From: Streptomyces aurantiacus JA 4570 | GTDB taxonomy: Bacteria; Actinomycetota; Actinomycetes; Streptomycetales; Streptomycetaceae | Direction: 5' to 3' | DNA: 64,000 nt | NCBI RefSeq assembly: GCF_000414115.1 | Contig: NZ_AOPZ01000017.1 | Span: forward strand, 1-64,000 | Part shown: piece after piece, positions 36,293 through 44,666 of the stretch | Layout: every line of letters starts with the position of its first letter | How positions within the stretch are numbered: the first letter of the stretch is position 1 | The notes under the pieces: model-generated | The model's input: only the letters and a program-made list of their open reading frames with translations | Told to the model about the DNA's origin: nothing | Databases searched by the model: none | Made by a program: the position numbers and the translations under genes

Positions 36293-37759
36293 TCAGTGGG
36301 CCGCGGCCTGCTTCGGCACCCGGGTCTCCGAGATCTCGCCGCCCGGTTCCATCGGCGCCGTCACCTCGTCGGCCTCGCCGCCCCTGCCGGTGTGGTTGAA
36401 CAGCAGGTTCAGGACGACCGCGGCGACGCAGCCGGTGGAGATGCCCGAGTCCAGGATGATCTTCGCGGTCTCCGGGAACGCGTGGTAGAACTCCGGCGCG
36501 GAGATCGGGATCAGGCCGACGGCCAGCGACACGGCGACGATCAGGACGTTGTTGTCCTTCTCCAGGCCCGCCTTGACCAAGGTCTGGATGCCGCTGGCGG
36601 CGACCGAGCCGAACAGGACGACGCCCGCGCCGCCGAGCACCGGGCGCGGCACCACCGCGATGAGCGAGGCCGCCATCGGGCACAGGCCCATCAGGACCAG
36701 GAAGCCGCCGCCGGTGGCGACGACGTACCGGGAGCGGATCTTCGTCATCGCGACCAGGCCGATGTTCTGCGCGAACGCGCTGCACATGAAGCCGTTGAAG
36801 AGCGGGCTGACGGCGGAGCCGAGGGTGTCGGCGCGCAGGCCCGCGGCGATGGTCTTCTCGTCTGCGGGGCGGTCCACGATCTCGCCGAGGGCGAGCATGT
36901 CGGCCGTCGACTCGGTCATGGAGACGACCATGACGACGCACAGCGAGACGATCGCGGCGGCGGCGAACTGCGGGGCGCCGAAGTGGAACGGCGTGGGGAA
37001 GCCGACCACGTCCGCGTCGGCGACCGGCCCGAAGTCCGTGACGTCGAACGGGATCGCCACCAGCGTGCCGATGACCAGGCCGAGCAGGACCGCGATCTGC
37101 TTCACGAAGCCGCGCGTGAAGCGGCGCAGGAGGAGCACGATCACGAGCGTGGCGCCCGCGAGGGACAGGTACTTGGTCGAGCCGTAGTCGCCGGCCGCCG
37201 GGTTCGGGCCCTGCATCCAGCCGAAGGCCACCGGCATCAGGGAGATGCCGATGAGGGTGATGACCGTGCCCGTCACGACGGGCGGGAAGAAGCGGACCAT
37301 CTTCGAGAAGAACGGCGCCGCGATGAAGCCGAGCAGACCCGCGACGATCACCGCGCCGAAGATGATCGGCAGCGCGTCGTCCTTGTCCTTCGTCGAGTCG
37401 ACGACGGCGAGCATGGGCGCGACACCGGCGAAGGTGACGCCGTTGACGAACGGCAGGCGCGCGCCGATCTTCCAGATGCCGAGCGTCTGGAGGAACGTCG
37501 CGAGACCGGCGGTGAACAGACACGCGCCGGTGAGGAAGGTGAGTTCCTTCGCCGACAGGCCGACGGCCGCGCCGACGATGAGCGGCGGCGCGACGACGCC
37601 CGCGTACATGGCGGCGACGTGCTGAAGGCCCGTGGTGGCCATCTTCAGCGGTGGCAGCTTCTCGTCGACGGGATGGAGCGTGCCCTCGGGGGGCGGTGCC
37701 CCTTCGGGATCGGGGGTGGGGGTGGTGCCTTGCTTGGTGAACCTGGGCTTGGACGCCAC
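36293..37759 (-). CDS. NCS2-family purine permease (urate/xanthine type)
   Basis: A 488-residue nucleobase:cation symporter-2 protein with about 14 membrane segments. Marks are TTGLQHVAAMYAGVVAPPLIVG in TM1 (read in parts), the family motif region SMTESTADMLALGEI, and NGFMCSAFAQNIGLVAMTKIRSRYV. It should import xanthine, urate or a related purine with protons. GTG 37759 follows GGAGGAG. It has its own 230-nt upstream region with a 5' hairpin, after the double terminator of the uraD operon, so it is probably a separate unit of the same pathway. It is intact, unlike the paralogue at 39436. Confidence 0.93.
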   Translation of the reverse strand: MASKPRFTKQGTTPTPDPEGAPPPEGTLHPVDEKLPPLKMATTGLQHVAAMYAGVVAPPLIVGAAVGLSAKELTFLTGACLFTAGLATFLQTLGIWKIGARLPFVNGVTFAGVAPMLAVVDSTKDKDDALPIIFGAVIVAGLLGFIAAPFFSKMVRFFPPVVTGTVITLIGISLMPVAFGWMQGPNPAAGDYGSTKYLSLAGATLVIVLLLRRFTRGFVKQIAVLLGLVIGTLVAIPFDVTDFGPVADADVVGFPTPFHFGAPQFAAAAIVSLCVVMVVSMTESTADMLALGEIVDRPADEKTIAAGLRADTLGSAVSPLFNGFMCSAFAQNIGLVAMTKIRSRYVVATGGGFLVLMGLCPMAASLIAVVPRPVLGGAGVVLFGSVAASGIQTLVKAGLEKDNNVLIVAVSLAVGLIPISAPEFYHAFPETAKIILDSGISTGCVAAVVLNLLFNHTGRGGEADEVTAPMEPGGEISETRVPKQAAAH

Positions 37760-37783
37760 TGCGGCTCCTCCGGTTGTTTTCCT

Positions 37784-37804
37784 GTGCCGGCCGCCGGCCG
37801 GCAC
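37784..37804 (-). promoter_or_regulatory. 5' leader hairpin of the NCS2 gene
   Basis: GTGCCGGCC-GCC-GGCCGGCAC is a perfect inverted repeat about 25 bp upstream of the start codon, just before the ribosome site. It could affect translation. A half-site CTTCAACAACC of the uraD/catalase palindrome occurs further upstream at about 37850. Confidence 0.4.
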
Positions 37805-37921
37805 GCGCTTCTGGGAGGTGGTGCGTGATGCAAGGACTTGCTCGGTATGCGGTTGTTGAAGCGCCCAGGTAGTACTGACCGCCCCGGCAACGTGAAGCTT
37901 TGGGCCACGTTCCGGGGCGGC

Positions 37922-37979
37922 ACTCGAGCAGCCCGCTCGGCTGCTCGAGTCCGGTCGGGGGCCGTCCCCCCCGACCGGA
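37922..37979 (-). terminator. Double hairpin terminator ending the uraD-pucL-deaminase operon
   Basis: Two adjacent perfect hairpins: ACTCGAGCAGCC with its complement (37922-37950), and CCGGTCGGGGG with its complement (about 37950-37979), directly after the 8-oxoguanine deaminase stop. Confidence 0.85.
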
Positions 37980-37989
37980 GATCCAGGGG

Positions 37990-39390
37990 TCAGCTCTCGG
38001 CGGGGATGCGCGCCAGTCGCTGCGCCTCGTCCCGCGTGACGCGGGCGATGGCGTCCTCGTCGACGTGCAGCAGTCGTCCGTTCTCGACGACGGGCTCACC
38101 GTTCACGAGGGAGAGGGTCACCGGCGCGGCCGCGCCGAAGACGATGGCGGTGACCGGGTCGGCGATCGAGGAGTGTCCGATGCCGTCGATCTTCCAGAGG
38201 ACCAGGTCGGCGAGCTTGCCGGCCTCCAGCGAGCCGATCTGGCCCGCGCGGCCCAGGACTTGGGCTCCTCCGTACGTCCCCAGGCGCAGGGCCTGACGGG
38301 CGTTCAGGGCGGCTTCCTTGTGGGCGCCCAGGCGGTTGATGAGGAGAGCGTTGCGCAGTTCGGTGTGCAGTTCGCCGGACTCGTTGGACGCGGTGCCGTC
38401 CACGCCGAGGCCGACGGGCACGCCCGCCGCGAGCATGTCGGGGACGCGGGCGATGCCCGCGGCGAGCCGCGCGTTGGAGGAGGGGCAGTGCGCGACGCCG
38501 GTGCCGGTGCGCGCGAACGCCTCGATGTCGGAGTCGTTCATGTGGACGCAGTGCGCCATCCACACGTCCTCACCGAGCCAGCCGGTCGACGCGAAGTAGT
38601 CGGTCGGGCCCAGGCCGAACAGCTCGTGGCAGAACTTCTCCTCCTCCACGGTCTCACTGCCGTGGGTGTGCAGGCGTACGCCGAGGCGGCGCGCCAACTC
38701 GGCGCCCTGCTTCATGAGTTCGGTGGACACGGAGAACGGCGAGCAGGGGGCGACCGCCACCTGCGTCATGGCGTCGAAGGACGCGTCGTGGTGCTTCTTG
38801 ACGGTCTCCTCGGTCGCGGCGAGCGCGCCTTCCAGGGTCTCGACGGCGAAGTCCGGGGGCAGGCCGCCGTCCTTCTCGCTGCGGTCCATGGAGCCGCGCG
38901 CCAGGGTGAAGCGCACGCCCATCTCGCGGGCCGCTCCGATGATGGCGCCGGACAGGTCGCCGGAGCCCTTCGGGTAGACGTAGTGGTGGTCCATGGCGGT
39001 GGTGACGCCGCCGCGGGCCATCATGCCGAGGGAGCCCTGCGCGGCGGCGCGGACCATCGGCTCGTCGATGCGCGCCCACGTCGGGTACAGCGCCACCAGC
39101 CAGTTGAACAGGTTGTGGTCGGTGGCCAGGCCGCGGGTGATCCACTGGTAGAAGTGGTGGTGCGTGTTCACCAGGCCGGGGGTGACCAGGTGGCCGGTGC
39201 CGTCGACGCGGCGCCCGACGTTCTCCAGGCCCTCGGGAGCCTTCCCCGCGCCGATCGACTCGATCTTGTTGCCCGCGACGACGACGTACCCCGAGGCGTA
39301 CTCGGTGTCGTTGGCGTCCACGGTCGCGATGGCGCAGTTCTCGATGACGATGCGCGCTGCGGCGCCTTCGGGGTTTGCCGATGCAGCCAT
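37990..39390 (-). CDS. 8-oxoguanine deaminase (amidohydrolase)
   Basis: A 466-residue metal-dependent amidohydrolase of the 8-oxoguanine/ATZ-TRZ-like group. Metal and catalytic residues are visible in NTHHHFYQW, LHTHGSETVEEE, MAHCVHMNDSD and GLGVDGTASNESGE. It would deaminate 8-oxoguanine (or a related aminopurine) to urate, feeding uricase in the same operon. ATG 39390 follows AAAGGGAAG. It lies 45 nt after the broken permease gene, as the last gene of the minus-strand run from uraD. A role for a different aminopurine cannot be excluded. Confidence 0.88.
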   Translation of the reverse strand: MAASANPEGAAARIVIENCAIATVDANDTEYASGYVVVAGNKIESIGAGKAPEGLENVGRRVDGTGHLVTPGLVNTHHHFYQWITRGLATDHNLFNWLVALYPTWARIDEPMVRAAAQGSLGMMARGGVTTAMDHHYVYPKGSGDLSGAIIGAAREMGVRFTLARGSMDRSEKDGGLPPDFAVETLEGALAATEETVKKHHDASFDAMTQVAVAPCSPFSVSTELMKQGAELARRLGVRLHTHGSETVEEEKFCHELFGLGPTDYFASTGWLGEDVWMAHCVHMNDSDIEAFARTGTGVAHCPSSNARLAAGIARVPDMLAAGVPVGLGVDGTASNESGELHTELRNALLINRLGAHKEAALNARQALRLGTYGGAQVLGRAGQIGSLEAGKLADLVLWKIDGIGHSSIADPVTAIVFGAAAPVTLSLVNGEPVVENGRLLHVDEDAIARVTRDEAQRLARIPAES

Positions 39391-39435
39391 GGTGCTTCCC
39401 TTTCCTGCGAGTGGCGATGTGGGCACGGCATGACC

Positions 39436-40870
39436 CTAGGAAGATTTGAGTGCCGGGGCCGCGTTCTGGGCGCTGCCACGGGTGCCGAGATGGTGGAAGA
39501 ACAGGTTGAGCGAGACCGCGACGAGCGCGCCCGCGCTGATGCCGGAGCCGAGCACGGTCTGGGCCCACGCGGGGAAGTCCGCGTAGAAGGTGGGCGCGGC
39601 GAGCGGAATGATGCCCGCTCCGAGCGACACGGCCACCAGGACGATGTTGGAGCTGTCGTCCAGGCCCGCCTCGGAGAGCGTACGGATGCCGCTGACCGCG
39701 ATGGAGCCGAAGAGGACGATGCCCGCGCCGCCGAGCACCGGCATGGGTACGAGGCTGACGACCGCGCCCAGCATGGGGAAGGCGCCGAGCACGATGAGCG
39801 CGCCGCCCGCGACGGCGACGACATAGCGGCTGCGTACCCGCGTCAGGGAGACGACGCCGACGTTCTGCGCGAAGGCGGAGGTGGGGAAGCCGCCGAAGAC
39901 CGGTCCGACGAGGGTGGCGATGCCGTCGGTGCGCAGGCCGCGCGTGATGGTCCTGCCGTCCGTCCTGCGTTCGCAGATCTCGCCGAGGGCGAGCATGCCG
40001 GCGCTGGACTCGGTCATCAGGACGAGCATCACGATGCACAGGGACAGGATCGCGGCGGGCTGGAACTCGGGGGCGCCGAAGGCGAAGGGCTCGGGGACGG
40101 CGGCGACGGGCGCGGACCTCAGGGCGGCGAAGTCGGCCAGGCCGAACGGGATCGCGGCGAGCGTGCCGATGAACAGGCCCATGAGCAGGGCGACTTGCTT
40201 GAGGAAGCCGCGTCCGAAGCGCTGGAAGAGCAGGATCACGACGAGCGTGAAGGCGGCGAGCGCGAGGAAGCGCATGTCGCCGAAGTCGGCGGCTTCCTTG
40301 TCGCCGCCCTGCGCCCAGGTGACGGGCACGGGCATCAGCGTCACGCCGATGAGGGTGATGACGACGCCGGTGACGAGCGGCGGGAAGAAGCGCAGGAGCC
40401 GGCCGAAGAAGGGGCCGACGGCGAGGCAGAAGACGCCCGCGACCATCACCGCGCCGTAGATGGCGGGGAGTTGGTGTCCCGTCGCACTGTTCTCGGCGAT
40501 GGCGAGGATGGGCGCGATGCCCGCGGAGGAGGCGGCGTTCACGAACGGCAGGCGGTTGCCCACGAAGCCCTTGACGCCGAGGGTCTGGAGGAGGGTGGCG
40601 AGGCCGGCGATCAGCAGGCTCGCGGCGATGAGCCGGGTCCGGGCGGCGGTGTCGAGGCCGACGGCCTGACCGATGATGAGCGGAGGGGTGACGACGCCCG
40701 CGTACATGGCCGGCGATGTGCTGGACGACGCCCGCGTACATGGCGGCGATGTGCTGGAGCGCGGCGGGGACGAGCCGCGAGGGGCGGAGCTTCTCGTCCA
40801 CCGGGTGGCACTCGTCCACCGGGTGACAGGCGGGAGTCGACGTCCCGTCGGGTATTGCGGGCTGTGCCAT
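39436..40870 (-). pseudogene. NCS2-family purine permease, frameshifted in TM1
   Basis: The N-terminus (from ATG 40870, AQPAIPDGTSTPACHPVDE) and the remainder (from 40707, MYAGVVTPPLIIGQAVGLD to the end) are in different frames. The break lies inside a 33/34-bp tandem duplication (40690-40756): one copy has an extra C. Without that base the frame would continue with a duplicated QHIAAMYAGVV in TM1. Initiation at the internal ATG 40707 would lose the first half of TM1. The body has normal NCS2 motifs (MTESSAGMLALGEI, PTSAFAQNVGVV). Either the gene is inactive, or this is a sequencing or assembly error. Its function may be covered by the intact paralogue at 36293. Confidence 0.8.
40690..40756. 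repeat. Tandem duplication (34 + 33 bp) that breaks the permease gene
   Basis: Copies 40690-40723 and 40724-40756 are identical except for one additional C in the first (CATGGCCGGC versus CATGGCGGC). A second tandem duplication of 18 bp lies nearby at 40793-40828 (CTCGTCCACCGGGTG unit), duplicating CHPVDE in frame. Confidence 0.9.
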
Positions 40871-40931
40871 AGCTGTCGTTCCCTCCGGTGTGGCGCGCCC
40901 CGGCGTCAGGTGCCGGGGCGCGCGTCCCGCG

Positions 40932-41864
40932 TCAGAGGTTGGTCATGTCGACCGGGATCCTCGCCTCGGCGCCGTCGCGCAGGATGGTGGCCTCGATGAG
41001 GCCGTAGGGACGGTCGGCGGCGTAGTAGACCGCGCCGTCCTTCGCCTCGTTGTCGAGGCCGCAGAAGGACAGGTCCTGGCGGAAGTGGTGCTTGTTCGGG
41101 GCGGAGAAGCGGATCTCGTCCACCTCGCTGCGGTTGTTGATCACCCGCGAACCCATTTGGTACAGCGTCTGCTGCAGCGACAGGGAGTACGTCTCCACGA
41201 AGGCTTGCAGGATGTGCTTCTTGGCCTGCTCGTAGGACTTCTCCCAGTTCGGCATGCGCTGCTCGTCACTGGTCCAGTTGTGCCGCCACCACGTCGACAG
41301 GGAGGTCGCCAGGATGCGGTCGTAGTCCTCCTTGAGCGTCGTGTACTTGTCCTTGATGTAGCCCCAGAACTCGGAGTTCGTGGAGTTCATCACGGTCAGG
41401 TCCTTCAGGCCGCTCAGGACCTCGAAGTGCCGGCCGTCGTAGGTGATCTGGGCGAGCCGTGTCTCCTGGCCCTTGCGCACGAAGGAGTGCTTGACCTCGT
41501 CGGCGCCGATGAACTGCGAGTTGGCGTCGGAGGCGGCGATGCGCTCCCAGGCGTACTCCTCGATGCGGATGCGCGCCCGGTGGATCGAGGGCTGGCTGTC
41601 CACGAAGTGCCGCGCGAGGTGGATGCCGTACTGCTCGGCGGACTCGATGCCGTGCTCCTTGGCGAACGCGAAGCAGGTGTTCTTCGTGGTGTCCGTCGGC
41701 AGGCAGTTGGCGTTCGAGCCGCTGTAGTGCACGTCGTCCAGGTCGCCGGAGAGGGCGACGGAGACGTTCAGGTCCTTGATGTGATGGGTGTCGCCGTCCC
41801 GCGTGATCTTGACGACCCGGTTCTCAGCCTTGCCGTACTGGTTCTGTCCCAGAATGGTGGGCAT
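40932..41864 (-). CDS. pucL: Urate oxidase (uricase)
   Basis: A 310-residue cofactor-independent urate oxidase with both T-fold halves. The catalytic Lys lies in NQYGKAENR (K12), the catalytic Thr in LPTDTTKNT (T57), and the His in SAPNKHHFRQDL. Substrate-binding Phe and Gln regions are present (HSFVRKGQETR, SLQQTLYQMG). It oxidises urate to 5-hydroxyisourate with O2, releasing H2O2. It is third in the uraD-uraH-pucL run, 5 nt after uraH, matching the order of the next two pathway steps. Catalase at 45773 shares the operon's operator, which fits H2O2 removal. Confidence 0.96.
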   Translation of the reverse strand: MPTILGQNQYGKAENRVVKITRDGDTHHIKDLNVSVALSGDLDDVHYSGSNANCLPTDTTKNTCFAFAKEHGIESAEQYGIHLARHFVDSQPSIHRARIRIEEYAWERIAASDANSQFIGADEVKHSFVRKGQETRLAQITYDGRHFEVLSGLKDLTVMNSTNSEFWGYIKDKYTTLKEDYDRILATSLSTWWRHNWTSDEQRMPNWEKSYEQAKKHILQAFVETYSLSLQQTLYQMGSRVINNRSEVDEIRFSAPNKHHFRQDLSFCGLDNEAKDGAVYYAADRPYGLIEATILRDGAEARIPVDMTNL

Positions 41865-41869
41865 CTTCG

Positions 41870-42286
41870 CTAGCTCCCTCGGTAAACGGAGTAGCCGAAC
41901 GGGTTGAGCAGCAGCGGTACGTGGTAGTGCTCGCCCGGTACGACGGCGAAGGTGATCGCCACCTCGGGGAAGAACACTCCGTTCGCACCGCTGTCCCGAT
42001 TCGCGGGGGCGTCCTGCTGCGCCTCGGCTTGCTTTTCTTGCGGCTTCAGGAAGTACGGCTCGACGGCGAAGTCGAGACGTACGTGGGTGGTGCCCGCCGG
42101 CAGCGCCGGCAGGTCCTTGCAGCGCCCGTCCGCGTCGGTCTCCGAGCCGCCGAGCGCCACCCAGTCCGCGCCGTCGCCGCCGCGGGCGGCGAGCGTGACG
42201 GCGACGCCCTCGGCGGGGCGGCCGACGCTGGTGTCCAGGATGTGCGTGGACACGGAGGCCGTGCTGTCCGCGGGTTCGGTGCTCAT
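41870..42286 (-). CDS. uraH: 5-hydroxyisourate hydrolase (transthyretin-like)
   Basis: A 138-residue HIU hydrolase: the N-terminal VSTHILDTSVGRPAEGV signature with catalytic His, a central FAVEPYFL strand, FFPEVAITF and the C-terminal YSVYRGS hallmark. A Gln/Ala/Asn-rich loop of about 20 residues (KQAEAQQDAPANRDSGANG) is inserted before FFPEV, longer than usual for the family. It opens the ring of 5-hydroxyisourate to OHCU. Its ATG overlaps the uraD stop by four bases. Confidence 0.94.
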   Translation of the reverse strand: MSTEPADSTASVSTHILDTSVGRPAEGVAVTLAARGGDGADWVALGGSETDADGRCKDLPALPAGTTHVRLDFAVEPYFLKPQEKQAEAQQDAPANRDSGANGVFFPEVAITFAVVPGEHYHVPLLLNPFGYSVYRGS

Positions 42287-42822
42287 GCGTTCTCTTCCTC
42301 TGCTTGCTCTGCGAGCTCCGCTCGCTCCGCGAGGCGGGCCAGACGGATGCGGTTGATCTTGCCGAGTTCGGTGCGGACGATCTCCCGCTCCTGCTCGGGC
42401 GAGTTGCCGATCCGGTCCCGGACCGCGTCCCGCATCTGCTCGCCGGTCCGACCGGTGGCGCAGATCAGGAAGACGTGGCCGAACTTGTCCTGGTAGGCGA
42501 GGTTGAGTTCGAGCATCTCGGTCCTGAGGTCCTCGGACGCCCCGGCCATGCCGGCCTGCTCGCGGGACGAGGTCGGGTCTCCCGGCTTCGGGCGCCCGAT
42601 CGGCGGGTGCCCCGCCATCGCCTCGGCCAGATCGTCGGCGGTCAGCTCGGCCATGGCGGCGTCGCTGGCGGCGTAGAGGGCTTCGGCGGTGGTGTAGGGG
42701 CGCCGGGAGAGCAACTTCCTCCCCCAGGCCGAAGAGGCGCAGACCTCGTGGAGCGCGGTGGTGGCCGCGGCCTCCTCCAAGGCGTTGAACCGGGCGATGC
42801 CCGGCGTCGTACTCGAAGTCAC
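42283..42822 (-). CDS. uraD: OHCU decarboxylase
   Basis: A 179-residue protein of the 2-oxo-4-hydroxy-4-carboxy-5-ureidoimidazoline decarboxylase family: NALEEAAATTALHEVCAS, the catalytic His in AGHPPIGRP (H72), SREQAGM with a conserved Glu, and FGHVFLICATGR. It gives S-allantoin from OHCU. GTG 42822 follows GGAGGC. It is the first gene of the operon and is preceded by a promoter whose -35 lies in a TCAACA-N3-TGTTGA palindrome. The C-terminal tail is Ala/Glu-rich. Confidence 0.93.
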   Translation of the reverse strand: MTSSTTPGIARFNALEEAAATTALHEVCASSAWGRKLLSRRPYTTAEALYAASDAAMAELTADDLAEAMAGHPPIGRPKPGDPTSSREQAGMAGASEDLRTEMLELNLAYQDKFGHVFLICATGRTGEQMRDAVRDRIGNSPEQEREIVRTELGKINRIRLARLAERAELAEQAEEENA

Positions 42823-42860
42823 GGGAGCCTCCGTGGCCTTGTGCTGGACGGGCTGCGGAA

Positions 42861-42901
42861 CAGCTAAGACCTTCAACAACAGCGCGTCAACAGTTTGTTG
42901 A
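42861..42901 (-). promoter_or_regulatory. uraD operon promoter and operator
   Basis: On the minus strand TTCAACAAACTGTTGACGC contains a perfect inverted repeat TCAACA-AAC-TGTTGA (42887-42901) whose right end forms the -35 TTGACG (42885-42890). An 18-bp spacer leads to TAGCTG (42861-42866). A further half-site TGTTGTTGAA lies in the spacer. The same 19-bp sequence occurs upstream of catalase at 45685. Confidence 0.75.
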
Positions 42902-42918
42902 AATCATTTGAACAAAGA

Positions 42919-42948
42919 AGCCGTCACCCCGCGACACGGGTGACGGCT
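42919..42948 (-). terminator. Terminator of the YheO-like regulator gene
   Basis: AGCCGTCACCC and its complement form an 11-bp stem, followed on the minus strand by CTTCTTTGTT. It separates the regulator transcript from the uraD promoter. Confidence 0.8.
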
Positions 42949-43002
42949 CGGCTGCGCAGCGTGACGCCGCTCGCACCCCTCCCGGGGGCGCTCCTTGTGG
43001 TG

Positions 43003-43380
43003 CTACTTGTCCTTCGCGGCGTTTTCCCTGTTCAGGTAGTTGTACACGGTGAATCTGGAGACCCCGAGGGCGCTCGCCACCGTCTCCACGCCGTGGCGCA
43101 CGGAGAACGCGCCACGGGCCTCGAGTATCCGTACGACCTCCTGCTTGGCCTTGCGGTCGAGCTCGGCCAGGGGCTTGCCGCGCTTGCGCTCCAGGGCGAG
43201 CAGGATGTGGTCGAGGGAGTCCGCGAGCTGCGGAAGCCGAACCGCGAGCACGTCCTCGCCCTCCCACGCCAGGACCACGTCCTCCGGGCCCGCCTGGCCG
43301 GGCGGCAGTATCTCGCCGCCCATGGCGTCCACCAGCGGCTTGACCGCGGCCGCGAAGGGGTCGTCCCCGAAGGCGGTCAC
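43003..43380 (-). CDS. Small YheO/DauR-like helix-turn-helix regulator
   Basis: A 125-residue protein. The N-terminal 75 residues form a small alpha/beta domain (AFGDDPFAAAVKPLVDAMGGEILPP in parts, VLAVRLPQLADSLDHILLALE). The C-terminus is a Fis-like HTH of the YheO/DauR type (ELDRKAKQEVVRILEARG, FSVRHGVETVASALGVSRFTVYNYLN). GTG 43380 overlaps the stop of the upstream gene by four bases. Position between the urate operon and the glyoxylate genes makes it a good candidate for the factor binding TCAACA-N3-TGTTGA, but nothing in the sequence proves it. Confidence 0.75.
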   Translation of the reverse strand: MTAFGDDPFAAAVKPLVDAMGGEILPPGQAGPEDVVLAWEGEDVLAVRLPQLADSLDHILLALERKRGKPLAELDRKAKQEVVRILEARGAFSVRHGVETVASALGVSRFTVYNYLNRENAAKDK

Positions 43381-43655
43381 CGGGCGACCTCCCCCGGCGC
43401 GGTCCGCTCGCCCGGCTCCGCGATCACATTGACCTGGAGCGAGACCCGGGTGGCGCCGGCGCCGAGGGACCGGCGCAGCATCGCGTCGACGGCCGTGAGG
43501 ACCGCGTCGACGTCGCCCTCGGCGGTGTTGCCGAAGGGGCCGACGTCCACGGCGTCCAGCTCCGCGTCCTGGATGACGTCCCGGGCGGCCAGGGCGTGGG
43601 GCGGCGCCTCTTCGAGGTCGAAGGGCTCGGTCGTGAACTCCACTCTCAATCGCAC
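43377..43655 (-). CDS. MTH1187/YkoF-like thiamine-binding-fold protein
   Basis: A 92-residue ferredoxin-like protein resembling the UPF0045/MTH1187 family (LRVEFTTEPFDLEEAPPHALA, VDVGPFGNTAEGDVDAVLTAVDAML, GATRVSLQVNVI). In the family some members bind thiamine-like ligands. It is coupled by a GTGA overlap to the HTH regulator, so it may present a ligand to it or share its regulation. GTG 43655 start, divergent from hyi. Glyoxylate carboligase nearby is thiamine diphosphate-dependent, which makes a thiamine link attractive but speculative. Confidence 0.65.
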   Translation of the reverse strand: MRLRVEFTTEPFDLEEAPPHALAARDVIQDAELDAVDVGPFGNTAEGDVDAVLTAVDAMLRRSLGAGATRVSLQVNVIAEPGERTAPGEVAR

Positions 43656-43719
43656 GGCGCCAACTTAACGCGACGCCGCGATTCCTCGGCGGCGCCTCTT
43701 GTTTTTCCGGCGGCGGCTC

Positions 43720-43784
43720 TTGACAGGTTCCGCGGATCGGATGCAACCTTCCATCAAGCAGAAATGAACTTCCGCAATACGGAA
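43720..43784 (+). promoter_or_regulatory. hyi-glxR promoter region with tandem TTCC...GGAA operators
   Basis: TTGACA (43720-43725) is a -35 candidate with a weak -10 near 43741-43747. Then TTCCATCAAGCAGAA (43749-43763), 6 bp, and TTCCGCAATACGGAA (43770-43784), the latter a perfect 5-bp-arm palindrome. The pair is centred 21 bp apart, as at gcl. The sites lie downstream of the presumed -10, in the leader. Confidence 0.75.
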
Positions 43785-43800
43785 GGAGCGCGGAAGCCCC

Positions 43801-44619
43801 ATGGGATACTCCGACCAGCGCTTCAATGTGAACCTGTCGATCCTCTTCACCGAGCTCCCGCTCCTGGAGCGGCCCGCGGCCGCCGCGAAGGCCGGCTTCG
43901 GCGCGGTCGAGCTGTGGTGGCCCTGGGTCGACGCCCCCACCCCCGAGCGGTCCGAGCTCGACGCCCTCAAGAAGGCGATCGAGGACGCGGGCGTGAAGCT
44001 GGTGGGCCTGAACTTCTACGCCGGACAGCTTCCGGGCCCGGACCGCGGGGCGCTGTCGATCCCCGGCGAGGAGAGCGCCAAGTTCCGCGCGAACCTCGCG
44101 GTGGCGGCGGACTTCGCCAAGGCACTGGGCTGCAAGGCGCTGAACGCCCTGTACGGCAACCGCGTCGACGGCGTGGACCCGGCGGTGCAGGACGAACTCG
44201 CCCTGGAAAACCTGGTGTTGGCCGCACGCGAGGCCGACCGGGTGGGCGCGATCCTGTTGATCGAGGCGCTCAACGCCCCCGAGTCGCCCAAGTGCCCCCT
44301 CGTGAGCGCGCCCAAGGCGATCGAGGTCGTGGACAAGGTGAACGCCGCGACGGGCCTCGGCAACGCCAAGTTCCTCATGGACCTTTACCACCTGTCCATG
44401 AACGGCGAGGACCTGCCGTCGGTCATCGAGCGGTACGCCGCCAAGACCGGGCACGTGCAGATCGCCGACAACCCCGGCCGCGGCGCCCCGGGCACCGGGT
44501 CCCTGCCCCTGGAGGAGCTGCTCGACCAGCTCCGGAGGGCGGGATACGACGGGTGGGTCGGCCTGGAGTACAAGGCGGGCGACCGCCCCAGCGCCGAGTC
44601 GTTCGGCTGGCTGTCCTGA
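43801..44619 (+). CDS. hyi: Hydroxypyruvate isomerase
   Basis: A 272-residue TIM-barrel protein of the Hyi group: RFNVNLSILFTELPLLERP, AVELWWPW, LVGLNFYAGQLPGPDRG, LNALYGNR, LLIEALN with the metal-binding Glu, FLMDLYHLSMNGEDL and HVQIADNPGRGAPGTG, YDGWVGLEYKAG. It interconverts hydroxypyruvate and tartronate semialdehyde, the product of glyoxylate carboligase. It is followed 47 nt later by glxR, forming a two-gene unit. Tandem operators in its leader match those of gcl. Confidence 0.93.
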   Translation: MGYSDQRFNVNLSILFTELPLLERPAAAAKAGFGAVELWWPWVDAPTPERSELDALKKAIEDAGVKLVGLNFYAGQLPGPDRGALSIPGEESAKFRANLAVAADFAKALGCKALNALYGNRVDGVDPAVQDELALENLVLAAREADRVGAILLIEALNAPESPKCPLVSAPKAIEVVDKVNAATGLGNAKFLMDLYHLSMNGEDLPSVIERYAAKTGHVQIADNPGRGAPGTGSLPLEELLDQLRRAGYDGWVGLEYKAGDRPSAESFGWLS

Positions 44620-44666
44620 AGAGCTGAGACAGAAACACCGAGTAACCGAGTAGGAGAGGTTCCCTC

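Noticed and set aside
37900..40872. A very long open frame on the plus strand across the deaminase and permease genes
   Set aside because: It is the antisense shadow of high-GC genes: composition is His/Asp/Arg/Gly-rich without domain motifs, while the minus strand holds clear families.
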